A stretch of 64,000 bases of DNA from JASJBU01 sp963797085. GTDB taxonomy: Bacteria; Pseudomonadota; Gammaproteobacteria; Chromatiales; Chromatiaceae. The notes under the pieces were generated by a model. It did no database searches and had not been told where the DNA came from. It saw only the letters and a program-made list of their open reading frames with translations. Below are positions 18,383 through 27,547 of the stretch, in pieces. Position 1 is the first letter of the stretch. Every line of letters begins with the position of its first letter. Both the position numbers and the translations under genes were made by a program. The DNA lies in NCBI GenBank assembly GCA_963797085.1, contig CAWCOA010000026.1, forward strand, positions 255,563 through 319,562, read 5' to 3'.

Positions 18383-19824
18383 CAGACTCCAGTCCCCCCG
18401 ACCGTCAGTTCATCCAGCTTCAGGGTTGGCTGACCGACTCCCACCGGCACGCTCTGCCCCTCCTTGCCGCAAACACCGACCCCGGCATCCAGCTTGAGAT
18501 CATTTCCCACCATACTGATTTTGGTCATAGCTTCCGGACCGTTGCCAATCAAGGTAGCGCCCTTGACCGGTGCTGTGACCTTGCCGTTTTCGATCAGGTA
18601 GGCCTCGCTGGCGGAAAACACGAAACGCCCGGAGGTGATATCCACCTGTCCGCCGCCGAAATTGACCGCATAGAGTCCTTTCTCAACCGATGAGATGATC
18701 TCCTCAGGCGCATGCTCTCCAGGCAGCATGTAGGTGTTAGTCATGCGTGGCATCGGCAAATGCGCATAGGATTCACGGCGGCCGTTGCCGGTAGAATCAA
18801 CCTTCATCAGCCGGGCATTGTGTTTATCCTGCATGTAACCTTTGAGGACACCCTTCTCGATCAACACGGTATTTTGACTCGGCGTGCCTTCGTCATCCAC
18901 ATTCAGAGAACCACGCCGTCCCGGCAGCGTACCGTCGTCGACTACAGTGCAAAGCGCTGAGGCCACATGTTCACCCATCCGGCCACTGAAGGCCGAGGTG
19001 CCCTTGCGGTTGAAATCCCCCTCCAGACCATGGCCCACCGCCTCATGCAGCAGTACCCCGGGCCAACCCGGGCCGAGCACCACCGGCATAGTGCCGGCCG
19101 GGGCCTCCACCGCCTCCAGATTGACCAGCGCCTGACGCACCGCTTCCCGCGCATAGCCCAAAGCACGCTCCTCATCCAGCAGATACTGAAAACTCTGCCG
19201 TGCGCCACCCCCACTGCTGCCCTGCTCACGGCGCCCGCCCTGTTCGACGATGATATGCACATTGAGACGAACCAGAGGGCGCACATCCGCGCTCAGGGTA
19301 CCGTCTATGGCCGCCACCAAAATAACATCCTGAGCGCCCACCAGGCTGACTATCACCTGCTGGACCCGGGGGTCCTGGCGACGGGCTTCTGCATCCACTC
19401 GCCTGAGCAAATCCACTTTTTCTACTTCGGTGAGACTGAGCAAGGGGTTGATCGGCGCATAGAGGCGCTTTTCCAGCGGCAATCCGCGCACCTGAACTGA
19501 TCCCTGATTGCCTGTCCGACTGATGGTACGGGCCGCGCGGGCCGCCTCAATCAGGGCTGGCAACTGCAATTCATCAGAATAGGCAAAGCCGGTTTTCTCA
19601 CCGCTGATGGCCCGAATACCGGCCCCTTGTTCGATGTTATAGGAACCCTCCTTGATGATACCGTCCTCCAACACCCAGGATTCCAGCCGGCTGGACTGAA
19701 AGTAGATATCGGCAGAGTCGATGCCGCTGCCCACCAGTTCACCGAGCATCCGGTCGATGTCATGTTCTCCAATCCCGGCGGGGGTCAAGATGGTCTCGTT
19801 AGCGATTTGAATCAGATCAGACAT
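18382..19824 (-). CDS. tldD: Metalloprotease TldD
   Basis: Catalytic subunit of the TldD/TldE zinc protease, 480 residues, full length. The HExxxH zinc motif is HEAVGHGLEGD (about residue 260), and the C-terminal cysteine that helps bind zinc is in GVCGKEGQSVPVG. Other family marks are FNRKGTSAFSGRMGE and LPMPRMTNTYMLPGE. It is joined to pmbA by a TGATG overlap and preceded by the nitrilase gene, an arrangement common in gammaproteobacteria. Confidence 0.96.
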   Translation of the reverse strand: MSDLIQIANETILTPAGIGEHDIDRMLGELVGSGIDSADIYFQSSRLESWVLEDGIIKEGSYNIEQGAGIRAISGEKTGFAYSDELQLPALIEAARAARTISRTGNQGSVQVRGLPLEKRLYAPINPLLSLTEVEKVDLLRRVDAEARRQDPRVQQVIVSLVGAQDVILVAAIDGTLSADVRPLVRLNVHIIVEQGGRREQGSSGGGARQSFQYLLDEERALGYAREAVRQALVNLEAVEAPAGTMPVVLGPGWPGVLLHEAVGHGLEGDFNRKGTSAFSGRMGEHVASALCTVVDDGTLPGRRGSLNVDDEGTPSQNTVLIEKGVLKGYMQDKHNARLMKVDSTGNGRRESYAHLPMPRMTNTYMLPGEHAPEEIISSVEKGLYAVNFGGGQVDITSGRFVFSASEAYLIENGKVTAPVKGATLIGNGPEAMTKISMVGNDLKLDAGVGVCGKEGQSVPVGVGQPTLKLDELTVGGTGV

Positions 19825-19888
19825 AATTGCCCTGTAGATCCCGGAATACGGGAGCTGTTAATAGAAAGTAGAAAAACGGAATTCCGGA

Positions 19889-20719
19889 TCAGTCAACCTG
19901 AACCCGGCGATGCTCGATAGTGGGAAAGGTGCGACGGATGGTCTTCTGGTATTCACGGTCCAGCTCAACACTGACGAAACCGGTACCCCGGGGGACTTGC
20001 GTCAACACGGCGCCCCAGGGATCGACGATCATGCTGTGGCCATGTGTCTCGCGGCCATTGATATGGTATCCGCCCTGGGCAGCCGCCACCACAAAAGCGA
20101 GATTTTCAATGGCCCTGGCACGCACCAGCGTCTCCCAATGCGCCTTACCGGTGATTGCGGTGAAGGCAGAAGGCACCACGAAGGTCTCCGCCCCCAGTTC
20201 CAGCAATTTGCGGAAAAGCTCGGGGAAACGCAGATCATAACAGACCGCAAGCCCGATCCGTCCGAACGGAGTATCCACAACTATTGCATCATTGCCCGGC
20301 TCTATGGTGTTCGACTCCTCGTAACGTTCATCGTTCTCCACCAACTGCACATCGAACAGGTGGATCTTGTCATACCGGGCAACCAGCTCACCGAGGTCAT
20401 TGTAAACCAGCGAACTGGCGCGCACCTTGGCCCCATCCGACGCCTCCATCGGAATAGTACCGCCAATCAGCCAGACGCCGAAGCGACTTGCCATCTGACT
20501 CAAAAAGCCCTGCAAAGGTCCGTCGCCCTCAGGCTCCTTTAAGGTGCACATCTCCCGGTCATGCTCACCCATGAAGGCGAAATTTTCCGGCAGTACGATC
20601 AAGCCTGCACCACTCTCCGCAGCCTCACCTATCAGTCGTTCCGCCTCCAGAAGATTGGCACTGACATTAGGGCTGGTTGCCATCTGAATGGCAGCGACTT
20701 TAGTCTTTGATTGGCTCAT
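19889..20719 (-). CDS. Carbon-nitrogen hydrolase (Nit1-type, deaminated-glutathione amidase-like)
   Basis: Nitrilase-superfamily amidase of 276 residues. The catalytic Glu-Lys-Cys triad is visible: Glu in LIVLPENFAFMG, Lys in ARYDKIHLFDV and Cys in GLAVCYDLRFPELFR. This subfamily (Nit1/YbeM-like) repairs deaminated glutathione; the substrate is inferred from family. It lies between yhdP and tldD in the minus-strand operon, as in many relatives. Confidence 0.9.
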   Translation of the reverse strand: MSQSKTKVAAIQMATSPNVSANLLEAERLIGEAAESGAGLIVLPENFAFMGEHDREMCTLKEPEGDGPLQGFLSQMASRFGVWLIGGTIPMEASDGAKVRASSLVYNDLGELVARYDKIHLFDVQLVENDERYEESNTIEPGNDAIVVDTPFGRIGLAVCYDLRFPELFRKLLELGAETFVVPSAFTAITGKAHWETLVRARAIENLAFVVAAAQGGYHINGRETHGHSMIVDPWGAVLTQVPRGTGFVSVELDREYQKTIRRTFPTIEHRRVQVD

Positions 20720-20800
20720 TTCAAATATCTACCCGCATGGGATTGCCCACAACCCGATAAATGTTTGAGGATAGCATCAATACAGCCAGCCGGGCCAGCT

Positions 20801-20852
20801 AGGGCCTGTTAACACTATGCGGATATCCATCCTCATAGTGTTAACAGGCCCT
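20801..20852. repeat. 19-bp perfect inverted repeat (MITE-like hairpin)
   Basis: AGGGCCTGTTAACACTATG at 20801-20819 is repeated exactly in reverse complement at 20834-20852, with a 14-base loop. It sits in the 159-base gap between yhdP and the nitrilase gene. The shape and sequence resemble paired insertion-sequence ends with nothing between them. There is no T-run, so it is not a standard terminator, though it could alter operon mRNA processing. Confidence 0.85.
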
Positions 20853-20878
20853 TCTTGGAAGACCGCCGTATGAGTCGG

Positions 20879-23800
20879 TCATTGCAGATCCAGGAGATCA
20901 TTGGATAGATCAGTTTCCGGCACTTCGCTGACCAATTCCTTGATTTCCGGTTGGTCCCAACTCCCAGTCAACTGATATTCCGTCTGGGTCATTCGATCCA
21001 TCTGCTTACCGAACAGTTGTTGCGCCACCGCCAGGACCACACCGACGGTAGGATTGACTGCCAGAGCCCCCACCAAAGGGAGTGTCGAACTCACTCTGGG
21101 AGTCACGGTCACCACTTGATTGTAATCCCGGGAGTCCAGCCCGGTTCTGCCCGTCACATCAATTTTCACTGCCGGCCCAACCATCTCCAGATCACTGGTG
21201 TAGGCATCGCCGTCAACCAGCTCGAAACTGCCCTGGATGCGGTCGAACTCAAGCCCTTTGGCAAACAGATCGGAGAAATCCAGTAATAACCGCTTGCCCA
21301 GCGCATGCATGCTGAACAGCCCCACCAGGCGTCCCACTCCGGGATCCACTTCTGTAACTTCGCCGGATTCGATCTTCACATCCAAGAATCCCGCCAGTTC
21401 ATCCATTTTCAAGGCATAAGGCGGCAGGGGCCAATCAAGCTTGGCGGTGAAATTCATCGGCGCTTTGTCGATACCCAGTTGCAGATCGAACTCTTTCTGC
21501 AGCTGGCCGAGACTTTCGACCCGCCCGTCAAGCTCCAGGTAGGTACGGTGACTTCCATCCACAAGATGCCAGAATCCCTGCCCCTTAAGGTCTATCGAAC
21601 CCCCCCCGACCGTTAGCTGGGTGAGCTGAATCCCCAAGGGCGCCCTGCGCCACTTGATAAGGGCCTGACCAAGTGGCTTACCGTCGATAAACAAGGCGTC
21701 AATCTTCAAATCGAGGGCCGGCATGGTCGAGGGGTCTTTGCTTGGCATTTTTTGTTGCTTGCCAGTCTCAGCATGCGCCGGGGCAAGATCAGCCATTTTC
21801 AGTTTTAACTGCTGTAGATGGATATCTACCGGCAGCCTGTCCAGGTCACCGGGAAGTATCAGAATGCCACTGATCTCATCTGAATCGAACTTGACCTGCC
21901 AACCGCCCGCTTTGGGGCCCGCCTCGATTTTCACGCTGGCGCAGTAGATACCCGCCAACATCAGGTCAGCCACCTGCAGATCGATATTGAGCGGAACCTG
22001 TGGCGTAGCGTCCGGCATCTTGTTTTGTTGATCAAGCCAGACCACCCAATGATCCAGATCGAGTTTCTGCGTCTCCCCATGCAGGCGAAACCCGGGCTTA
22101 TCGGCAAGTTTCAACGGGCCTGCGCCAAAACGCAGATCACCCCGAGTATAGCCACTACCCGCATCACGCAGCAGGGCCTGCATCAAGCCAGCGTATTCGA
22201 TTCTGAGCTCGCTTTTCTGGTTTTTTTGAAAATCGATCACTACCTCGGTAGCACGTGCCTCTTGCGGCCTTTTCCCCAGTGGAGCGGGCAGATTGACAGC
22301 TGTCCCCTTCAAGTCAGAATGAATAGAAAGCCGCACTGGGGTTTCGGCCTTTGCATGGGCCAGATCCAGGTCCACTCGAGCCAGCACATCACCTTCGAGA
22401 ATATCCAAGCGGGGGACGCGTTGCTGCAACCATTCCAGCGGAACCCTCAAACGGGTGCTGACACGGGTCAGTTTTTTACCTGCTCGGGTATTTGGCGTGA
22501 CTTGGAAATCCACCGGCTGCTCTAACAGCCGGCCTTTGATCGCTTTCCCCCAAACCTGCTGATCATCAAAGTTGAGGCGGCCCACCAGGTTCTCTATCTG
22601 CAGATCCTGCTGCTTGATCAGCAAGGCAGCCTTTTGAAAATCCACACTGCCGTTGATCTTCCAACTATCACTGCGCTGCAGGGGAATACGCAGATCAAGC
22701 CGGGTGCGCGCCCGCCCCGACCCTGTCACTTCCTGAGTGAATTTATTGAACTGTTCCTGCAATGGCGTCTCGTTCAAGACCCGAAACAGATCGGTGACCG
22801 GCCCCAGTAAGGCCCCCTTTACCTCCACGGGCGAGGCATGACTCAATTGATGGATACTGGCCTCAGCTTTTTCTAGTCGAGTATTCAACATCATGCCTTC
22901 AGACAACTTGATGCTCAGGCTGTTATTCAGGAAATGGGCTTCTGCAACCACCTCCTCCAGGCGCGGCCATTCGGGCATGTAGTCCAGGACCATTTTTTCG
23001 ATGCCGAACAGCACCTCAAAGCGCCCTTCGTGATTATTGTATGGGAAGGCATTCAATGGTCCGTGCAGCAACATGGATCCCGCATTGATCGTGCCGCTAA
23101 CAATAGCTCGATCCAACCAGTTAACCAGCGCCCCCGGCATGATGCCCACCGGTAGATAGCGACTCTTCTGGGCTCCGTCGCCCTCCCAAAAGTCGGTCTG
23201 CATGTCGATAAAGGGCGTTTCACCCGTCAAGGGAATCTGCAGATCCAGTCGTGACAGGGTCTGCATGTGCTCAGTGGCAACGTGCAGATCGGATGTTTTC
23301 AGACTCAGGCCTTGTGCGGGCGAATAACGCCATTTGAAGTAACCATCCAGCTTGTCTGCACTGAGCTGATCCCTGAATAACCCGGGCATCTCCATGATAA
23401 AGCCCCTGGAACCCAGCAGCAGAATACCTCCTTGCTGATTCCCTTCGAACTTCAATCCCAGTCCTGACAATCCGGGAACCGATTTCCAAGGTTCACTGGC
23501 AAACTGGGTAACACTACCGCTGATCTGCCATTGGGCCTCTCGGGAAGTACTCTGATCAAGCGCCAGTCGGAAGCGCGTCAAGTGACCCGCGGGGGCTAAA
23601 CCAGTGATGACCTGACGCAGCTTGCTCTCCTTGGGGAGGAATAGCACCAGCGCCTGGGTCAATTCCTGCAAACCAAGATAGTCAGCACCCACCTGCAGGC
23701 TGGCGCTCCCATCATCCTCGCTCTGTCTGGCGATAGTCAGACGCCCCGGAGGCCAGAGCTGCCGGTTGCGCACCAATACCAGACGGTCCAGGTCGAGCCG

Positions 23801-24733
23801 CCAGCCCTGATCGTCAGTGCTCCAGGCAAACAAACTGGAAAAGCGATCGAGTTCCAGGGACTGTTGATATTCACTGTTCAACTTGAGGCCAATTAGCTCA
23901 GCGTTACCCACCAGGCTGTCAATCCGGTTCTCGCGGACATCTCCCCATATCTCGAGATCCACCTGCCCTCCAGCAACCTCCAGCCCGCGGGTAATCTTCT
24001 GCCCCAAACGGCCCGCCAGCTCAACGCTGCTGGTCTTCAGATAGACACGTCCACCAAGCGCAAAAGGACCGGCAACCTTTTCCCACAGATCCGCGACCAG
24101 TTGTACAGATTCACCCTCATCCTGCCCCAAACGCATGATCGCCGACATCTTGTGCCTGCGCTCACTATTGAGCAGGTCAATGTTGACCTGGGAAAAACGC
24201 AGGACAGGCATGCGGTTCATTTCATCCAGCCAGTAGATCACGCTATCACGGACCTTGAGACGCGAGCCGCGCAGGAAAAATTCACCTAGCGAAACCCGCC
24301 CACCCGTGGACGATTCCTGGAAACCGTTGACCATGAAGCTGCCATCCCAGCGCCGGATCACGCGCAGTTCCGCGCCGGACACCATCGCCCCGCCAAAGAC
24401 AAGCTCACGATTGATGAGGCTGGCAAGCAGCCGGATATCGGCGTGTGCTTCAAGGAAACGGAGTCGGGCAAGACCGGTCTGCGTATCCAGCAACGAAACA
24501 TCACTGAAGCGGAGTGCCAGATGGGCTCTGTGCAGCTCGATGTGCATGGAGCCAATGTGCAATGGCATGCCGGCCGCCTGTTCGACGATTCGCTCGATTT
24601 GATTCTTGTACGGCGAGAGATCGATGAGCGGCAGCAACAGCCGGACCAGGGTCAGAATGATTGCCGTGAAGATGATCAGCCAGGACAACAGCAACCAAAA
24701 CTTTCCGTGTAAATATTTAGCAATATGCAACAT
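20879..24733 (-). CDS. yhdP: YhdP family AsmA-like envelope protein
   Basis: Very large (1284 residues) inner-membrane-anchored periplasmic protein of the YhdP/TamB/AsmA-like group, implicated in phospholipid transport to the outer membrane. Seen: one N-terminal transmembrane segment (LLLSWLIIFTAIILTLVRLL, about 13-32), then long beta-rich repeats (DUF3971 region), and the conserved C-terminal block VGRLVGLFSMHALGKRLLLD with DFSDLFAKGLEFDRIQGSF. It starts 12 bases after the rng stop. The rng-yhdP-nitrilase-tldD order is typical. Confidence 0.93.
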   Translation of the reverse strand: MLHIAKYLHGKFWLLLSWLIIFTAIILTLVRLLLPLIDLSPYKNQIERIVEQAAGMPLHIGSMHIELHRAHLALRFSDVSLLDTQTGLARLRFLEAHADIRLLASLINRELVFGGAMVSGAELRVIRRWDGSFMVNGFQESSTGGRVSLGEFFLRGSRLKVRDSVIYWLDEMNRMPVLRFSQVNIDLLNSERRHKMSAIMRLGQDEGESVQLVADLWEKVAGPFALGGRVYLKTSSVELAGRLGQKITRGLEVAGGQVDLEIWGDVRENRIDSLVGNAELIGLKLNSEYQQSLELDRFSSLFAWSTDDQGWRLDLDRLVLVRNRQLWPPGRLTIARQSEDDGSASLQVGADYLGLQELTQALVLFLPKESKLRQVITGLAPAGHLTRFRLALDQSTSREAQWQISGSVTQFASEPWKSVPGLSGLGLKFEGNQQGGILLLGSRGFIMEMPGLFRDQLSADKLDGYFKWRYSPAQGLSLKTSDLHVATEHMQTLSRLDLQIPLTGETPFIDMQTDFWEGDGAQKSRYLPVGIMPGALVNWLDRAIVSGTINAGSMLLHGPLNAFPYNNHEGRFEVLFGIEKMVLDYMPEWPRLEEVVAEAHFLNNSLSIKLSEGMMLNTRLEKAEASIHQLSHASPVEVKGALLGPVTDLFRVLNETPLQEQFNKFTQEVTGSGRARTRLDLRIPLQRSDSWKINGSVDFQKAALLIKQQDLQIENLVGRLNFDDQQVWGKAIKGRLLEQPVDFQVTPNTRAGKKLTRVSTRLRVPLEWLQQRVPRLDILEGDVLARVDLDLAHAKAETPVRLSIHSDLKGTAVNLPAPLGKRPQEARATEVVIDFQKNQKSELRIEYAGLMQALLRDAGSGYTRGDLRFGAGPLKLADKPGFRLHGETQKLDLDHWVVWLDQQNKMPDATPQVPLNIDLQVADLMLAGIYCASVKIEAGPKAGGWQVKFDSDEISGILILPGDLDRLPVDIHLQQLKLKMADLAPAHAETGKQQKMPSKDPSTMPALDLKIDALFIDGKPLGQALIKWRRAPLGIQLTQLTVGGGSIDLKGQGFWHLVDGSHRTYLELDGRVESLGQLQKEFDLQLGIDKAPMNFTAKLDWPLPPYALKMDELAGFLDVKIESGEVTEVDPGVGRLVGLFSMHALGKRLLLDFSDLFAKGLEFDRIQGSFELVDGDAYTSDLEMVGPAVKIDVTGRTGLDSRDYNQVVTVTPRVSSTLPLVGALAVNPTVGVVLAVAQQLFGKQMDRMTQTEYQLTGSWDQPEIKELVSEVPETDLSNDLLDLQ

Positions 24734-24745
24734 TAAATCGACTAG

Positions 24746-26212
24746 CTAAATCAGGACCACATCATAGTGCTCCTGACTATAGAGCGCCTCTGCCTGCAGC
24801 CGGATCGGACGTCCAATGAACTGTTCAAGTTCGGCAAGGTTGGTGGACTCTTCATCCAGCAACCGATCTACGACCTCCTGGGAGGCCAGTACCAGCAAGG
24901 ACTCTACATCGAATTGTCGCGCCTCACGCAGGATTTCACGAAAAATCTCGTAGCAGGTAGTCTCCGCGGTCTTCAATGATCCCCGCCCACCGCAACAGGT
25001 GCAGGACTCGCAGAGTATATGCTCCAATGATTCTCGAATCCGCTTGCGGGTCATTTCGACCAGCCCCAGACTGGATACCTCAGTGATGTGCGTACGTGCG
25101 TGATCCTGGGCCAGGCACTTCTCCAATGCCCGCAGCACTTGGCGGCGGTGTTCCGGTTCAGTCATATCGATGAAATCGATAATGATGATGCCACCCAGAT
25201 TACGCAGCCGCAAATGCCGGCAGATCGCCTGGGCCGCCTCCAGATTGGTCTTGAAGATGGTCTCTTCCAGGTTACGATGACCGACAAAGGCTCCGGTATT
25301 CACATCGATGGTGGTCATCGCTTCGGTCTGATCGATCACCAGATGGCCGCCCGATTTAAGCTGCACCTTGCGCTCCAACGCTTTCTGGATCTCCTCCTCA
25401 ACACCGTACAAATCGAATAATGGGCGTTCGCCTGGATAATATTCGATATGCTGCTTGATCTCAGGAATGAACTTCTGGGCAAACTCAATCGCTTTTTGGT
25501 GGGTCTTCGATGAATCGATCCGCACCCGTTCCATCTCCGGCCCGACCAGGTCTCTCAATGCACGCAGGGCGAGGGACATATCCTCATGCACCAGCTCTAT
25601 ACCCACCGCCTCCCGGCTGCGCTGCTGAATGGATTCCCAGAGCTTGGTGAGGAAATGCATATCCACCTCGAGGGCCGACTCATCGGCCCCCTCCGCAGCG
25701 GTGCGGGCGATAAAACCACCGTTCACCTCGATCGACTCCGCTGTGTTGTTGAGCAGAATCCGCAAGCGCTGGCGTTCTTCTTCTGACTCGATCTTCTGTG
25801 AGATACCCATGTTGCCCAGTTCCGGCATGAACACCAGATAGCGGGATGGAATGGAGATATTGGTAGTAAGACGCGCACCTTTGGTCCCCAGCGGGTCCTT
25901 GAGGACTTGCACGATGACGTATCCGCCTTCCCGCACCAGTTCATCGATGCTCTCTTTGCGTCCCTCCCCGTTCATTCCCGGGTTGACGTTGCCGATATCC
26001 GAAGCGTGTAAAAAGGCCGCCCGCTCCAGTCCCACATCCACGAATGCGGCCTGCATGCCAGGCAAGACCCGGCAGACCTTACCTTTATAGACGTTACCCA
26101 CCAGCCCCCTTTTACTGGTGCGCTCAATGATGATTTCCTGCAACACACCGTTTTCAATCACCGCCACGCGGGTCTCGGGGGGGGTTACATTGATTAAAAT
26201 TTCTTCACTCAT
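24746..26212 (-). CDS. rng: Ribonuclease G
   Basis: Endoribonuclease of the RNase E/G family, 488 residues, maturing 16S rRNA 5' ends. An S1-like RNA-binding region (GNVYKGKVCRVLPGMQAAFVD) lies at about 38-110. The catalytic magnesium sites are in TIDVNTGAFVG (Asp) and IIDFIDM (Asp). A zinc-link-type cysteine cluster CESCTCCGGRGS follows. It lacks the RNase E C-terminal scaffold. It is in the maf-rng-yhdP gene string. Confidence 0.96.
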   Translation of the reverse strand: MSEEILINVTPPETRVAVIENGVLQEIIIERTSKRGLVGNVYKGKVCRVLPGMQAAFVDVGLERAAFLHASDIGNVNPGMNGEGRKESIDELVREGGYVIVQVLKDPLGTKGARLTTNISIPSRYLVFMPELGNMGISQKIESEEERQRLRILLNNTAESIEVNGGFIARTAAEGADESALEVDMHFLTKLWESIQQRSREAVGIELVHEDMSLALRALRDLVGPEMERVRIDSSKTHQKAIEFAQKFIPEIKQHIEYYPGERPLFDLYGVEEEIQKALERKVQLKSGGHLVIDQTEAMTTIDVNTGAFVGHRNLEETIFKTNLEAAQAICRHLRLRNLGGIIIIDFIDMTEPEHRRQVLRALEKCLAQDHARTHITEVSSLGLVEMTRKRIRESLEHILCESCTCCGGRGSLKTAETTCYEIFREILREARQFDVESLLVLASQEVVDRLLDEESTNLAELEQFIGRPIRLQAEALYSQEHYDVVLI

Positions 26213-26275
26213 GGAATAATTTTCAACTTCAGATAGCCTTTTGTCCTCTAGTCTTGGAACGCACAGGATCTTGAT

Positions 26276-26851
26276 TCACTTCCTGGGTAGAACTATACCT
26301 GCATTGCCCAATAATTCAGCGGTTTCATACAGCGGCAGTCCCATGACGCCAGAATAACTGCCACGCAATTCACGGATGAAAACCGCTGCCTGGCCCTGGA
26401 TGGCATACCCGCCTGCCTTGTCCTGCGGTTCGCCGCTTGCCCAGTAAACCTCAGCCTCGAAGGCGTCGATCGGACGGAATGCCACCTCACTCACACTCAA
26501 GCGCGTATCCAGCTGATTTCCAAGCAGGGCAACCCCGGAATAGACCCGATGGATTCGTCCCGAGAGTAGTGCCAGCATGCGCAAGGCATCCATGCGGCCC
26601 TGTGGCTTGCCAAGGATTGTATCGTCAATCACCACTGTGGTATCCGCGCCCAGCACCAGGGAGTCTGCAGCGTTGCGCAACAGGGCATGACCTGCCTGCG
26701 CCTTCTCCCGGGCAAGCCTGATCACATAATGATCCGGACTCTCTGCCTCGTCTGGCGCTTCATCAATCAGCACATCAAGTAATCTGTGTGACACACCAAG
26801 CTGGCTTAACAGTTCGCTCCTGCGGGGTGACTGGGAGGCAAGATAAAGCAT
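26276..26851 (-). CDS. maf: Maf family nucleotide pyrophosphatase
   Basis: House-cleaning nucleoside triphosphate pyrophosphatase (dTTP/UTP type) of 191 residues. The N-terminal signature LASQSPRRSELLSQLG follows the ATG at 26851. Other conserved segments are LGADTTVVIDDTILGKP, SGRIHRVYSGV and KAGGYAIQGQAAVFI. The frame remains open upstream to 26998 but that part overlaps rlmH and was excluded. It begins 8 bases after the rlmH stop. Confidence 0.95.
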   Translation of the reverse strand: MLYLASQSPRRSELLSQLGVSHRLLDVLIDEAPDEAESPDHYVIRLAREKAQAGHALLRNAADSLVLGADTTVVIDDTILGKPQGRMDALRMLALLSGRIHRVYSGVALLGNQLDTRLSVSEVAFRPIDAFEAEVYWASGEPQDKAGGYAIQGQAAVFIRELRGSYSGVMGLPLYETAELLGNAGIVLPRK

Positions 26852-26859
26852 CGCCCTGA

Positions 26860-27333
26860 TCAGCCGGCCCGATGATAAGGGTGGTTCCGCAGCAGACTCC
26901 AGGCTCGGTAGAGCTGCTCCGCCAGCACCACCCTGACCAGGGGATGGGGCATAGTCAGTGATGACAGTGACCAGCGTCCCGCAGCCCGAGCCAGACATTC
27001 ATTGGCCAAACCCTCAGGACCGCCAACCAACAGTACCAAGTCGCGGCCGTCCGCCATCCAATCAGCCAACTTTGCCGACAACTGTTCGGTACTCCAGGAA
27101 TGACCCCTGACATCCAGAGCCAGGACCAGGCAATTTTTCGGAATCGCCTTCAACATGCGTTCGCCTTCATCTCGCAGGGTGCGCTGAATATCCGCACCCT
27201 TGCCGCGATGTCCGGGAGGGATCTCCACCAGATGCAGGCGACACTCACTCGGCATACGGCGAGCATACTCATCATATCCTTCGACCACCCAGCGTGGCAT
27301 TCGGTTTCCTATCGTGATCAGGTGGATATTCAT
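26860..27333 (-). CDS. rlmH: 23S rRNA pseudouridine-1915 N3-methyltransferase RlmH
   Basis: SPOUT methyltransferase that modifies pseudouridine 1915 of 23S rRNA; 157 residues, standard size. Seen: LALDVRGHSWSTEQLSAKLA, the SAM-binding knot segment LLVGGPEGLANE, and the C-terminal VLAEQLYRAWSLLRNHPYHR. It heads the rlmH-maf-rng-yhdP-nit-tldD-pmbA series. The usual upstream partner rsfS is absent; instead the divergent rhlB starts 214 bases away. Confidence 0.96.
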   Translation of the reverse strand: MNIHLITIGNRMPRWVVEGYDEYARRMPSECRLHLVEIPPGHRGKGADIQRTLRDEGERMLKAIPKNCLVLALDVRGHSWSTEQLSAKLADWMADGRDLVLLVGGPEGLANECLARAAGRWSLSSLTMPHPLVRVVLAEQLYRAWSLLRNHPYHRAG

Positions 27334-27547
27334 GCCCGACTATTCTATGGGAAACCACTACCCGGTGCTTTGTTATTCGCCTTAGCAGTTAACAAGGCTT
27401 TATATAACACCAGATTCCTGAACATATTCCTGAATTAGGTGAGTCGTTCAATCACAGGGTCGAAATCCTAATGGGGATTTTAACGATTGTCAGTTTCTTC
27501 GTGTGCTCCGTGTGCTCTGCGACGAATATCCTGTATCCTGTCGCGCC

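Noticed and set aside
27500..27530. Short CGTGTGCTC repeats upstream of rhlB as a possible mobile repeat
   Set aside because: Only two imperfect copies; not enough to call a repeat element.
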